DNA of 64,000 nucleotides from Chitinophaga sp. XS-30 (GCF_008086345.1 NZ_CP043006.1:5144032-5208031), one strand, 5' to 3'; positions 8,820 through 17,700 are shown, numbered from the stretch's first letter. Program-made: numbers and translations. Notes: a model not told the origin generated them from the sequence alone.

Positions 8820-10370
8820 ATGAGTAAAAGAATTGCAGGTCTTTTAGTAGCCCTTAGTGTATCCGTTCATGCCCTGGCACAGGACGAAAGCGATGCACTG
8901 CGTTACAGCCGGCTGACTACCGGCGGTACGGCCCGGACACAAGCGATCGGCGGCGCAGCCGGATCCCTCGGCGGGGATATCTCCGCCTCCCACGTCAACC
9001 CTGCCGGCCTCGGTTTCTTCCGGACCAGCGAGTTCGTGGTCACACCGGGATTCTATTTCCGCAGCAACCAGTACGACTATCTCAACACCGCTACCGATCA
9101 GCAGAAAAGCGGCGTTTCCCTGAATAACCTCGGCGTGGTGTTCGGCATGCCCACCCACTCCAGGTCAGGATGGCGCAATGTGGCGTTTTCGCTGAACTAT
9201 AACCGGCTGGCAGACTTCAACAATAAAACATATATCGCCGGCAGGAACACTTCGCACAGCTATACCGAAAAGTGGCTGGAAGATCTCGCCTTCAATAACG
9301 TGCAGGACCCGAACGATGCGGGCGTCATCTTCCCGCTCGGCGCCAGCCTCGCCTTCAATACCTACCTGATCGATACCGTGAGCAGCAATGGCGTGCCGTC
9401 AGGTTACAGAACGCGGGTAAATCCCGCAACCGGCATCTACCAGCAGGACCAGATCACGGAAAAAGGCGGGCTGAATGAATTTTCCGTCGGCCTCGGCGCC
9501 AATTATACAGACAAGTTGTATCTCGGCCTCTCGCTGAACTTCCCCACCATCAATTACGAACGTAACCGCACTTATGCGGAAGATGATGACTCCGGGGACG
9601 GCAACAACGAATTCTCCTTCTTCGAACATACCGAAAACCTGAAGACAGACGCCGTTGGCTTCAATGCCAAACTCGGCGCCATCTACAGCCCGATGCCCAG
9701 CGTTCGCCTGGGCCTCGCCTTTCACACGCCCACCTGGTTCGGCATGCGCGATGCTTCCACCGCCAGCCTGCTGGTGAACACCGAAAACTTTGAAGTAGGC
9801 GGCAACAACGAACGTTTCCAGACCTCCGGCGATCTTACAGACGGCTTTCCGGTTGAGTATGAATACTCGCTGCAAACACCCTGGCGCGGTATGATCAGCG
9901 GTTCCTACATCTTCGGCACCAATCCCGATGTGAGCAAACAACACGGCTTCATCACCGCGGATGTGGAGTATGTGGACTATTCCGCCACCAAGTTCCGCTT
10001 CAACAAAGGCAGCCAGAGCGACCGTGAAATAGCCAACGGCCTCAACCGGTCCATCAACAATTTGTATAAAGGCGCAGTGAACGTAAGAGTAGGCGGCGAA
10101 ATGAAATTCACCGTGCTGGCCGTCCGCGCCGGCTTCGCTTACTACGGCGATCCCTATCAGCAGTCCACTGTGGATGCCAGCACAAAAAAGATCAGCGGCG
10201 GCCTTGGTTATCGCAACAAAGGATTTTTCGCGGACCTCACGTATGTGCATACACTGATGAAAGACGAATATTCTCCTTATTATCTGCAGGAATCCGCTAC
10301 CCCGGTATTGCCGGCTACCGTGGATGCCTCCGGCGGGAATATTGTGATGACGGTGGGGTTCAAGTTTTAG
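8820..10370 (+). CDS. OmpP1/FadL-type outer-membrane transport protein
   Basis: The product is about 516 residues from the ATG at 8820. That start gives a clean signal peptide (MSKRIAGLLVALSVSVHALAQ); the upstream ATG at 8709 is inside a terminator hairpin and the one at 8775 gives no signal peptide. The N-terminus after cleavage has the family pattern of Gly/Ala/Asn residues (IGGAAGSLGGDISASHVNPAGL). It resembles the plug start of FadL/OmpP1/TodX proteins that import hydrophobic compounds. The rest alternates aromatic beta-strands and ends in a terminal Phe (MTVGFKF), as expected for BAM recognition. The substrate is unknown. Confidence 0.82.
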   Translation: MSKRIAGLLVALSVSVHALAQDESDALRYSRLTTGGTARTQAIGGAAGSLGGDISASHVNPAGLGFFRTSEFVVTPGFYFRSNQYDYLNTATDQQKSGVSLNNLGVVFGMPTHSRSGWRNVAFSLNYNRLADFNNKTYIAGRNTSHSYTEKWLEDLAFNNVQDPNDAGVIFPLGASLAFNTYLIDTVSSNGVPSGYRTRVNPATGIYQQDQITEKGGLNEFSVGLGANYTDKLYLGLSLNFPTINYERNRTYAEDDDSGDGNNEFSFFEHTENLKTDAVGFNAKLGAIYSPMPSVRLGLAFHTPTWFGMRDASTASLLVNTENFEVGGNNERFQTSGDLTDGFPVEYEYSLQTPWRGMISGSYIFGTNPDVSKQHGFITADVEYVDYSATKFRFNKGSQSDREIANGLNRSINNLYKGAVNVRVGGEMKFTVLAVRAGFAYYGDPYQQSTVDASTKKISGGLGYRNKGFFADLTYVHTLMKDEYSPYYLQESATPVLPATVDASGGNIVMTVGFKF

Positions 10371-10394
10371 GAGAGTTTGTTAAAAGTTATCGGG

Positions 10395-10425
10395 AAATCC
10401 GCTTGCTGTTATGGTGAGCGGATTT
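10395..10425 (+). terminator. Terminator of the OmpP1/FadL-type gene
   Basis: The stem AAATCCGCT/AGCGGATTT (9 bp, 13-base loop) is followed by a T-run. It marks the end of the GC-rich block; the next two kilobases are AT-richer. Confidence 0.85.
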
Positions 10426-10440
10426 TTTTATTTTTGTAAA

Positions 10441-10632
10441 AGAGTAAAATATTCACCTGCTATTAAAGATTTCTTTCCAAAGCTGCAACCGGGATTAGAA
10501 GGGCCGATTGCTAAAAGCGTTGAGAACTTCGGTAGTGGCTATAATACTTTTAGAAGAGTGATAGTCGCCAAAAGTTTATATGGCGATATTCGACATTATA
10601 GCATAAAAATTGATTTCGCACCAATGCTATAA
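10441..10632 (+). pseudogene. Orphan coding-like fragment
   Basis: An open frame encodes about 64 residues (KYSPAIKDFFPKLQPGLEGP, then FGSGYNTFRRVIVAKSLYG) and stops at 10630-10632. The only in-frame ATG (10411) lies in the terminator loop of the preceding gene, so there is no credible start. It looks like the 3' remnant of a larger gene, placed immediately before a small acidic ORF. That order would fit a truncated toxin followed by its immunity gene, but no family is recognised. Confidence 0.35.
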
Positions 10633-10651
10633 ATTAATAGCGATAAATTAT

Positions 10652-11047
10652 ATGCCAATAACATTTATTGATAAAAATGAAAATTTAATTAGTTCTCTTT
10701 CCGGAGATCTAACATTATTAAGTGGTGCTCTGAAAAAAATCGACTTCTATCTGGATGAAAAAAATGAACTTTTTATAGACCTGATAGTAGCATTACTGTA
10801 TGATCCCGAAAAAAGAATCGTAAAACTTACTTTTTCAGGAATAAGGGAATACTTATTTTATGCCAGTCATCCTTCTATTTTTTTCTATATAGAAGATTAT
10901 AAATTCCTGAAAAATGACAGAGGCATATACCTGTGCCTGGATCCATTCTGGGAAAACAAGTTGAATAAGGTATCCACGCAAGATCAAAATTATATTGTAG
11001 CGGAGCAGGTTGATGGATATTTCATCAAACCGGACAAACTAACCTAA
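10652..11047 (+). CDS. Small hypothetical protein, possibly immunity-type
   Basis: From the ATG at 10652 the product is 131 residues (MPITFIDKNENLISSLSG...). It is small, soluble, rich in aromatics and acidic residues, with no signal peptide or membrane helix. An upstream ATG at 10610 overlaps the preceding fragment and is less likely. No family is recognised. Its size, AT-rich composition, and position after a truncated orphan frame and next to a toxin-antitoxin pair suggest an accessory immunity protein. That role is inference only. Confidence 0.55.
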   Translation: MPITFIDKNENLISSLSGDLTLLSGALKKIDFYLDEKNELFIDLIVALLYDPEKRIVKLTFSGIREYLFYASHPSIFFYIEDYKFLKNDRGIYLCLDPFWENKLNKVSTQDQNYIVAEQVDGYFIKPDKLT

Positions 11048-11090
11048 GTACGATACAGCGCACTGGCGTCAGGCAATGGATAGATGGAAT

Positions 11091-12179
11091 TTATTCAAAT
11101 ACCACCGGTTCCAAATACCCCCTTCCCAAAGCATAAGGAATGAGCTTCTTATGCTGCAATCGTCCAATGATAATGGCGGGATGCGTATTGAACTGCTTTG
11201 CAAAATGCCTTATTTTTTTGTCGCTAAGGGGAGCAGCTGCCAATATCTCTGTTTCCTCGTCCTCTGTCAATGTCCATTTAACGGCAAATGCATCGGCTTC
11301 CTTTTCCTTGATGAGATCTTTATCGGAATACGCTACTTTCTCCAGAAAAATATCCTTTTTGCCATGCAGGAGGATATGCCCCGCTTCATGAAAGAAAGTG
11401 AACCAGAAAATATCATTGCGGTTGTAACGGCCTGTCAACTGAATGAAAGGGGTGTCGTTTAACCAGCGGGTGGCCCCACTGATGGGAGCTTTGTTGATGC
11501 AGGGCGTATGCACCACTTTTACGCCTGCTTCCAGGCAAATATGCTGCAACTGATCAAAGAAGCCATCAGGATGGCTGGCCATAACAGCCTTTAATTCCGG
11601 CAATGCTTCCCTAAACTTCCTTTCTGAATAATCGTTCGCCTTTAACGCTGCCGCCTGCAATTCCCCCTGACGAAGCCAGGCGGAAATGGCATAAGGCTCG
11701 TTAGTTTGTGCCAGGGAAATACGGAAAGCAACTTTAAGTTGCTGCCTGAAATAATAGTCTTCCCAGGCTGTGTGATTCGAAAAGCCAAAGAAGGCCAGCA
11801 TTTCCGTTGTTTTTTCCTGCATAGTGGTTACCGGTGGCAACCAGCCTTTCTTTATCATATCTGCCAGAGGAAACTGCTTTGCCCATGTTGTTGCTTCCTG
11901 AATAACCGTTTGCCTTTTTTCTCTTGCCATACATTCATCGTAACCCCTCTGGTGATTCATCCAGAAGCTTGCAGGGATCTTTGTAACATTTTCAAACTGC
12001 ACAGCCATATCAGGAGTAATAGCACTTTCCCCTTTGAGAACAGCAATGATTGTTTTCTCAGGCTTCCCGGTACGGAGCGCAAACTCTTTCGGCCCCATTT
12101 CCATTTCCTTCAGCTTTTCAGCCAAAGTTTCACCCGGATGGGGAACTGATTGGGGAAAATATTGATTCTGCCTGGTCAT
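11091..12179 (-). CDS. higA: HigA-type antitoxin with ImmA/IrrE metallopeptidase domain
   Basis: The product is 362 residues from the ATG at 12179; a GTG six bases upstream is also possible. The N-terminal HigA/XRE helix-turn-helix spans about 12-80 (HPGETLAEKLKEMEMGPKEF, VTKIPASFWMNHQRGYDE). The C-terminal half is an ImmA/IrrE-like zinc peptidase domain with HEAGH at about 264-268. The protein should neutralise the adjacent RelE/HigB toxin and repress the operon. The added peptidase domain is known in long HigA variants and may couple release to proteolysis. The order is toxin first, typical of higBA. Confidence 0.85.
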   Translation of the reverse strand: MTRQNQYFPQSVPHPGETLAEKLKEMEMGPKEFALRTGKPEKTIIAVLKGESAITPDMAVQFENVTKIPASFWMNHQRGYDECMAREKRQTVIQEATTWAKQFPLADMIKKGWLPPVTTMQEKTTEMLAFFGFSNHTAWEDYYFRQQLKVAFRISLAQTNEPYAISAWLRQGELQAAALKANDYSERKFREALPELKAVMASHPDGFFDQLQHICLEAGVKVVHTPCINKAPISGATRWLNDTPFIQLTGRYNRNDIFWFTFFHEAGHILLHGKKDIFLEKVAYSDKDLIKEKEADAFAVKWTLTEDEETEILAAAPLSDKKIRHFAKQFNTHPAIIIGRLQHKKLIPYALGRGYLEPVVFE

Positions 12180-12181
12180 GA

Positions 12182-12523
12182 TCACTTTTCTTTATGATAG
12201 TTAACTATTTCTATAACTTCTACTCCCATGATTTCCATCCAGACATACTGGCCATGTTCGTTAGCGGGTATGGGCTTTTCGTGAGGTGTGAAAACCAACC
12301 TGTATGGTTGATCCAGATCACAAGCCCATTGCCCTTTTCGATTATTGGCAAGTTCATGATAGTTGCCGGGTAAATGCCTTACTTCTTCAAGATTGGCAGC
12401 AAATCTTAATTGGGTCAGCCTTGCCTTGATTTTCTCAGCCCGGAGTTTGCCAAACTCTTTTAACAGCTTTCTGTCATCGTTGACCAGTTTCCGGAATTTC
12501 TTATCTGTAAACGTCAATTCCAC
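12182..12523 (-). CDS. higB: RelE/HigB-family toxin
   Basis: This 113-residue basic protein has the RelE/ParE fold pattern: KKFRKLVNDDRKLLKEFGK, then HLPGNYHELANNRKGQWACDLDQPYRLVF, then VEVIEIVNYHKE. It is likely a ribosome-dependent mRNA interferase or HigB-like toxin. The only start in frame is GTG at 12523, preceded by in-frame stops. Its stop lies 2 bases before the antitoxin ATG, so the two are cotranscribed. A slightly internal start is possible. Confidence 0.82.
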   Translation of the reverse strand: MELTFTDKKFRKLVNDDRKLLKEFGKLRAEKIKARLTQLRFAANLEEVRHLPGNYHELANNRKGQWACDLDQPYRLVFTPHEKPIPANEHGQYVWMEIMGVEVIEIVNYHKEK

Positions 12524-12591
12524 TGCAAAGATATTTATTTTTTAGTTAACAGCAAGTGTAAGTCAAATTTACATATTCTTCTTGCTTGCTG

Positions 12592-12680
12592 CCTGATTGT
12601 TATCCGTACTTCGTACTGATGATCAATCAGGAAATAACCCGGCTTGACCTGCCAGTTTGCAGGGCATGGCAAAGCCGGGT
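12592..12680. repeat. Two back-to-back hairpins
   Basis: Hairpin one has CCTGATTG/CAATCAGG arms around an inner GTAC-TTC-GTAC stem (12592-12631). Hairpin two has ACCCGGCTT/AAGCCGGGT arms around an inner CCTGC/GCAGG stem (12637-12680). Neither is followed by a clear T-run. They could be an RNA structure, an operator, or a palindromic intergenic repeat unit. Confidence 0.45.
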
Positions 12681-12840
12681 CCTGAGAACCTGAAGCTTTT
12701 CATTTTCTAGTCTGATTATTGTGCTTACCTGCCTGAAGAATGGGGTTATAAAGGTGCAGAACTGTACTGCACAGCTCTCTTCCGGTTTAACAACTTACAT
12801 ACTTTTTTTTAAAATTTCAGAAAAAAACTGTTTCAGGCTT

Positions 12841-12882
12841 GGGGTAGATAAACGCTGGGCACAATCTCTACCCCATCCCCAA
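12841..12882 (-). terminator. Possible miaA terminator
   Basis: Read on the minus strand, GGGGTAG pairs with CTACCCC around a long loop. It is followed by a run of seven T about 15 bases later. It lies just beyond the miaA stop. Confidence 0.35.
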
Positions 12883-12905
12883 TATCTTACCACAGCCAAC
12901 GCGCT

Positions 12906-13805
12906 TCAGACCCGAGCGGATACCCAATCGATCAGCGCACTTCCTTCCCCTGCATCGAACCATTGCGTGCCTTCTTCCCGGCGGAACCAGGTCATTTGCC
13001 GTTTGGCGTACTGGCGGGTATGGGTCTTGATAGCTTCTACCGCTTCGGGAAGGCTCATTTTACCGTCAAAATGATCGAATATCTCGGCATACCCCACCGT
13101 CTGCAGAGCATTGTGGTGGCGGTAAGCCGTTACGCTGCGCACTTCGTCCACCAGGCCGGCGGCCATCATCATATCCACGCGCTGATGGATGCGCTCGTGC
13201 AATAATGCTTTGGGCAGGTGAATGGCGGTGCGGATGATGTGGAAATCCCGCTGCTGCGGGGTGGCGGTGCGAAACGTGGTGATGGATTGCCCGGTGGCAT
13301 CCAGCACTTCGAGGGCGCGCAGGAGGCGGCGGGGGTTCATGACCTCCGCGTTGGCATAAAATGCGGGATCGCGGTGCCGGAGGGTTTCCTGCAGCCAGGC
13401 CAGGCCTTTCTCTTCGTACTGCGCGCGGATGGATGTGCGGATTTCCGGGGGAATGCCGGGCATCTCGTCCATTCCCTCCAGCAGTGCGCGGATGTAGAGG
13501 CCGGTGCCGCCGGTTACGATGGCAACGGGATGGCGGCTGAATATATCCTGCAGATATTGCAGCGCCAGCCGTTCGTAGGCTGCGGCGTTGACTTCCTCGT
13601 GAATGGAATGGGAATTGATGAAGTGATGCGGTACGGCGGCCAGTTCTTCCGGAGCGGGTTTGGCGGTGCCGATGCTCAGCTCCCGGTAACACTGCCGGGA
13701 ATCCGCGGAGATGATCTCCGTTCCTAGCTGCTGTGCCAGCCTGATCGCCAGGGCCGTTTTACCTGACGCGGTGGGACCGGCCAGTAGTATCACCGTAGGT
13801 TTCAT
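12906..13805 (-). CDS. miaA: tRNA dimethylallyltransferase
   Basis: This 299-residue IPP transferase adds dimethylallyl from DMAPP to N6 of A37 in tRNAs that read UNN codons. The P-loop GPTASGKT is at residues 10-17. The family motifs ISADSRQCYRELSIGTAKP (substrate-binding DSRQ region), GGTGLYIRALLEG and TRQYAKRQMTWFRRE are present. The length is normal. It heads a run of minus-strand genes in which cca and the threonylcarbamoyl-AMP synthase gene also act on tRNA. Confidence 0.96.
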   Translation of the reverse strand: MKPTVILLAGPTASGKTALAIRLAQQLGTEIISADSRQCYRELSIGTAKPAPEELAAVPHHFINSHSIHEEVNAAAYERLALQYLQDIFSRHPVAIVTGGTGLYIRALLEGMDEMPGIPPEIRTSIRAQYEEKGLAWLQETLRHRDPAFYANAEVMNPRRLLRALEVLDATGQSITTFRTATPQQRDFHIIRTAIHLPKALLHERIHQRVDMMMAAGLVDEVRSVTAYRHHNALQTVGYAEIFDHFDGKMSLPEAVEAIKTHTRQYAKRQMTWFRREEGTQWFDAGEGSALIDWVSARV

Positions 13806-13870
13806 CTATTAATATACGTCTTGAAAAAGCCGGATGGCGAATGCAACCCCGGCCCTGCCGGTCGGTCCGA

Positions 13871-14446
13871 TCAAAACAGGTTTTCCTCTTCAGCGCCTCC
13901 TTCCAGACCATCATCATCCTTTTCACTGCTCTCTTCCCCTTCCTCTCCGAATCCGTCCTCACTCATGCCTTCCTTGTTGAGGTCATATTTCTCCTCCATT
14001 TCCACCAGCTTGTCGCCAATGAGGCCTTTTGTGCCGTATTGGCTGGGCGCAAGCCCTTCTTTACGCACGCAGGCGGGATAGGTGAGCTTGATGTTCTCAT
14101 CTTTTGCCACACCGATGAGCTCCACGAGGAAGGTCCAGTTTTTGGCAAAATCGTAGAGGTAGATGAATTTCTGGTTGGGGGCCTTTACCATAGACCCGAT
14201 GGGTGTTTCAGCCATCAGCAGCGGCTCGGCCACACGGGGCTGGCCATCCTGTTCCAGGATGATCTCGCGGCCGCGCTGCCAGTTGTCGTTACTGCGGAAA
14301 AAGGTGGCTTTGTGCTTGGAATCGAACTCATATGCCAGCAAAATGGCCTGATGGAACTGCAAAAAATTCTGGGCAGGTTTAAGCGCAATGTCTCTATAGA
14401 CACTTTCGTCTTCCTCCCAATAAACTCTGAACTTCAATACCGGCAT
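13871..14446 (-). CDS. pRiA4b ORF-3-like protein
   Basis: This 191-residue protein begins MPVLKFRVYWEEDESVYRDI and continues with the pattern of the plasmid pRiA4b ORF-3 family (FLQFHQAILLAYEFD, FLVELIGVAKDENIKLTYPACVRKEGLAPSQ). The tail (about 160-191) is a highly acidic Glu/Asp stretch. The family function is not established. In Bacteroidota the gene is chromosomal and often near housekeeping genes. Here it sits between miaA and cca on the same strand with short gaps (65 and 39 bases). Confidence 0.8.
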   Translation of the reverse strand: MPVLKFRVYWEEDESVYRDIALKPAQNFLQFHQAILLAYEFDSKHKATFFRSNDNWQRGREIILEQDGQPRVAEPLLMAETPIGSMVKAPNQKFIYLYDFAKNWTFLVELIGVAKDENIKLTYPACVRKEGLAPSQYGTKGLIGDKLVEMEEKYDLNKEGMSEDGFGEEGEESSEKDDDGLEGGAEEENLF

Positions 14447-14485
14447 ATGCTATAGTTAAGTTAAGCGTCCTGTAAAATTACCAAA

Positions 14486-15904
14486 TTATTTCACAGGGGT
14501 CAAGTCAAGTTCTTTGGCCTTCAATAACATGAACTGGTAGGCCGCTTCATAATTATTAGGTATCTCGCCATCCAGAATGGCTTCGCGTATGGCATTTTTA
14601 AGGTCCCCTACAGCCCTTCCCGGCTTCAGCCCGAACGTCTCCATGATCATCTCGCCGGTGATGGGCGGTTGCCAGTTGCGGATACGGTCGCTTTCCTCCA
14701 CTGCCTTCAGGCGCTCGCGCACCATCTCGAAATTCTCCAGGTACCGTTTCACTTTCGCCTTGTTCTTCGAGGTGATGTCCGCTTCACAAAGCATCATCAA
14801 TGCTTCCAGGTCATCTCCCGCATCAAAAAGCAGGCGGCGTATAGCCGAATCTGTTATATTCTCTTTTGTCAGGCTGATGGGCCGCAGATGTAATTCCACC
14901 AATTTCCGTACCAGCCGCATTTTGTCATTCAGCGGCAGTTTCAGCCTTGTAAAAATGCGGGGCACCATCTTTCCCCCTACGGCATCATGCCCGTGAAAGG
15001 TCCAGCCATGGCCTTCTTCAAAGCGTTTGGTCGCGGGTTTGCCGATATCGTGCAGCAGGGCTGCCCATCGCAGCCAGAGGTCCTTCGTATGACGGGAAAT
15101 ATTATCGATGACCTGCAGGGTGTGGTAGAAATTGTCCTTATGCCCTTTTCCATCCACCATTTCCACGCCAACAAGGTCGGTCATCTGAGGGAAGATGATT
15201 TTGAGGATGCCTGCCTGATACAGGAGATCCAGCCCCACGGAAGGTTTGGAACAGAGCATGATCTTGTTCAGCTCGTCCGAGATGCGTTCCTGGGATATGA
15301 TCTTTATTCTGCCGGCGTTGTCCTGAATGGCGCGGAAGGTTTCCGGCAGGATGGTAAAGCCCAGCTGGCAGGAAAAACGGATGGCCCGCATCATGCGCAG
15401 CGGGTCGTCACTGAAGGTCTGCGCGGGATCCAGCGGGGTGCGGATAAGCTTGTTCTGCATATCCTGCAGGCCGTCGAAAGGATCGATCAGCCGGCCGTAA
15501 TCCGCTTCATTAAGACTGATAGCCAGTGCATTGATGGTGAAATCGCGCCGGAGCTGGTCGTCTTCCAGGCTGCCGGGCGCTACAACGGGATTGCGGGAAT
15601 CGCGGCTGTAGCTTTCCTTTCTGGCCCCTACGAATTCAATATCCAGGTCTTTATAACGTACCTGCGCCGTGCCGAAATTCCTGAAATAGTTCACTTTAAG
15701 CGAGGGATCAAGCAAAGCGGCCACACGATGGGCCAGGGCTATGCCATCGCCTACGCAGACGATATCCAGGTCTTTTGAGGCCCGGTGCAGCAGTTTGTCC
15801 CGGACAAAACCACCGATCAAATAACAAGGTACGCCCACCTGGCGCGCCGCTTCTGCCACGCATCCGAATAACTCCTTTTCCCGTGCCGTACAGGGAATCT
15901 GCAT
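14486..15904 (-). CDS. cca: CCA-adding tRNA nucleotidyltransferase with HD domain
   Basis: The 472-residue enzyme builds or repairs the 3' CCA end of tRNAs. The class II nucleotidyltransferase head is visible at about 20-60 (YLIGGFVRDKLL, then KDLDIVCVGDG with the DxD-type metal site). The RRDFTINALAISL motif follows, then the RNA-binding neck. An HD phosphohydrolase domain at about 250-350 (LRWAALLHDIGKPATK) is common in the longer bacterial members. CCA rather than poly(A) specificity is inferred from the family and the single copy here. Confidence 0.92.
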   Translation of the reverse strand: MQIPCTAREKELFGCVAEAARQVGVPCYLIGGFVRDKLLHRASKDLDIVCVGDGIALAHRVAALLDPSLKVNYFRNFGTAQVRYKDLDIEFVGARKESYSRDSRNPVVAPGSLEDDQLRRDFTINALAISLNEADYGRLIDPFDGLQDMQNKLIRTPLDPAQTFSDDPLRMMRAIRFSCQLGFTILPETFRAIQDNAGRIKIISQERISDELNKIMLCSKPSVGLDLLYQAGILKIIFPQMTDLVGVEMVDGKGHKDNFYHTLQVIDNISRHTKDLWLRWAALLHDIGKPATKRFEEGHGWTFHGHDAVGGKMVPRIFTRLKLPLNDKMRLVRKLVELHLRPISLTKENITDSAIRRLLFDAGDDLEALMMLCEADITSKNKAKVKRYLENFEMVRERLKAVEESDRIRNWQPPITGEMIMETFGLKPGRAVGDLKNAIREAILDGEIPNNYEAAYQFMLLKAKELDLTPVK

Positions 15905-15955
15905 ATACTTTCTACTGGTTTAAGGCGCAAAAGTACTCAATTACGATCTATTCCT

Positions 15956-16543
15956 TCAATTTCTCAGGATTTGCTGCCGCCCGTCCGGCTGTATCCGAAC
16001 GATGCGGGAGGGTTGGCGGGGAACGAGGTCGTCCTGCCGGTATTCCACCACATAATCCACGCCATTCCGGATCTCCGGGGAGATCTCCGGAAAATTCGCG
16101 GGCGGGGGAGCGCCGCTGATGTTGGCGGAGGTGGAAACGAGGGGCTTTCTCAGCCTTTTTACGAGGTGGCGGCAAAAGGTATCCTGCACCAGGCGTATCG
16201 CCACAGTACCGTCCTCATGTATCACATTGGGCGCCAGGTGCAGGGCGCCTTCGTAGATCACCGTGGTAGGTCGGTCAAATGTGGCAATGGTATCGGTGAT
16301 ATCCGGCGGCGGATGGGACAGGTATTTCACGAGGTCGCGCGGGTCGGCCATGAGGATCACGAGGCTTTTGGACTCATCGCGCTGTTTCAGTTCATAAATG
16401 CGCCGTACGGCTGTTTCGCTGGTGGCATCGCAGCCAATGCCCCAGATGGTGTCCGTCGGGTAGAGGATAAGGCCGCCAGACCGCAGTACAGAGAGGCATT
16501 GGACGATATCGTTCTCAAAATCGGTCATAACAGTTATTCGCAT
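15956..16543 (-). CDS. tsaC: L-threonylcarbamoyladenylate synthase (TsaC/YrdC family)
   Basis: This short (195-residue) YrdC-domain enzyme makes threonylcarbamoyl-AMP from Thr, bicarbonate and ATP, the first step of t6A37 formation in ANN-decoding tRNAs. Family motifs are GGLILYPTDTIWGIGCDA, KRDESKSLVILM-type (ELKQRDESKSLVILM), and VSTSANISGAPPP. There is no C-terminal Sua5 domain. Start ATGs exist at 16543 and five codons in. It lies directly between cca and a glycosyltransferase gene on the same strand. Confidence 0.92.
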   Translation of the reverse strand: MRITVMTDFENDIVQCLSVLRSGGLILYPTDTIWGIGCDATSETAVRRIYELKQRDESKSLVILMADPRDLVKYLSHPPPDITDTIATFDRPTTVIYEGALHLAPNVIHEDGTVAIRLVQDTFCRHLVKRLRKPLVSTSANISGAPPPANFPEISPEIRNGVDYVVEYRQDDLVPRQPSRIVRIQPDGRQQILRN

Positions 16544-16557
16544 TTTTGCGCCGGGCT

Positions 16558-17700
16558 TCAGATGCTGATGCCCCGGGCTGTTTCTTCATATACGTTCATC
16601 ACGGCAGCGGCACATTTTTCAGCGGTAAACCGCGCTGCGTGCAAAAGCCCCCGCTCCCGCATGCCCTCCGCCAGCGCCGGGTCTGTAGCCACTTTCACCA
16701 TCGCTTCCGCAATTGCTCCGGGCTGCAGCGGATCGATATACAATGCCGCATCTCCCCCGGTTTCCAGGAAGCAGGAGCCTTGCGAGGTGATCACCGGCGT
16801 GCGGGACCACAGGGCCTCCAGGATGGGAATGCCAAAACCTTCAAATACAGAGGGATACAACAATGCCGTGGCGCCCTGGTAGAGCACGGGCAGATCTGCA
16901 AACGGGAAACGGCCGGTCTCGTTCAGCCAGATCACCCGTTGCTCCAATCCGGCTGACCGGAGATACTGTTTCACCTGCTCCTTGTACCTGCGGCCATCGC
17001 CCAGCACCAGCAGCGGAAGGTCCAGCCGGCCTTTCAGCGAAGCCATGGCCTTTGCGATGCCCAGCAGGTTCTTTCGTTCGATGACGGAGCCTACATACAG
17101 GAAATATTGTGAAGGAAGACCATGGCCTGCCAGCAATGCTGCGATCTTTTCCTTTGCTTGCAGCTGCATGAAAGCCGGATCGCAGCTCTGGTAAGCGACT
17201 GTAATGCGGTCCGCCGGCGTATGATAAAATTCGATGATGTCCTGCTTCGTCTGTTCGCTGATGGCGATCACCCGGTCCGCATACCGGCAGGCATATTGCG
17301 CTTTTTTGCGGTAGGTGAATACATCAACAGGGTTATACTGCCCGGGATAACGTTCAAAGATCAGATCGTGCATGGTCACCACACTTTTGATGCCGCTTTT
17401 GTGGATGCCTGACGGCAGTTCTGCACTGAGGCCGTGGTAGATGCCGATGTTATGCCGTTTGAGGTCCTCCACGACCCATCGCCCTCTCCATACCGGGCGG
17501 AGCCAGCGGTGGAAGGCTTTCTGCGGCTGCACCACCTGTATGCCGGGAGCAGGCCGGAAGAGCGGTTTCACTTTGGGAGCGAACAGCACATACCGGTGCT
17601 GCGGGTAATACTCCGCAAGCGACCGGATGAGGGTACGGCTGTAATTGCCCAGGCCGGTGCGGTTCTGAAAGGCCCTTTTTGCGTCGAAACCGATGTTCAA
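16558..17700 (-). CDS. Family 4 glycosyltransferase
   Basis: This is a GT-B fold retaining glycosyltransferase of 380 residues. It has the N-terminal NIGFDAKRAFQNRTGLGNYSR pattern and the C-terminal nucleotide-sugar site VFEGFGIPILEALWSRTPVITS with the EX7E-type glutamates. Such enzymes build surface polysaccharides or glycolipids. The start is a TTG at 17700; an in-frame stop lies six codons upstream, so only TTG or an ATT just before it is available. It is divergent from the microviridin precursor gene. Acceptor and donor are unknown. Confidence 0.88.
   Translation of the reverse strand: MNIGFDAKRAFQNRTGLGNYSRTLIRSLAEYYPQHRYVLFAPKVKPLFRPAPGIQVVQPQKAFHRWLRPVWRGRWVVEDLKRHNIGIYHGLSAELPSGIHKSGIKSVVTMHDLIFERYPGQYNPVDVFTYRKKAQYACRYADRVIAISEQTKQDIIEFYHTPADRITVAYQSCDPAFMQLQAKEKIAALLAGHGLPSQYFLYVGSVIERKNLLGIAKAMASLKGRLDLPLLVLGDGRRYKEQVKQYLRSAGLEQRVIWLNETGRFPFADLPVLYQGATALLYPSVFEGFGIPILEALWSRTPVITSQGSCFLETGGDAALYIDPLQPGAIAEAMVKVATDPALAEGMRERGLLHAARFTAEKCAAAVMNVYEETARGISI

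Larger units (their letters stand above)
12524..12905. other. Structured intergenic region
   Basis: These 382 bases lie between the toxin gene start and the 3' end of miaA. They contain two adjacent hairpins (12592-12631 and 12637-12680) and a third inverted repeat at 12841-12882. No convincing ORF is present; one open frame running into miaA is antisense shadow. The toxin-antitoxin promoter should lie near 12524-12590. Confidence 0.5.

Noticed and set aside
12721..13074. 117-codon plus-strand frame running into miaA
   Set aside because: It overlaps the 3' end of miaA in antisense and includes a terminator-like repeat. It shows no coding pattern.
15971..16882. 303-codon plus-strand frame across tsaC and the glycosyltransferase
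   Set aside because: It spans two well-supported minus-strand genes and shows no domain.
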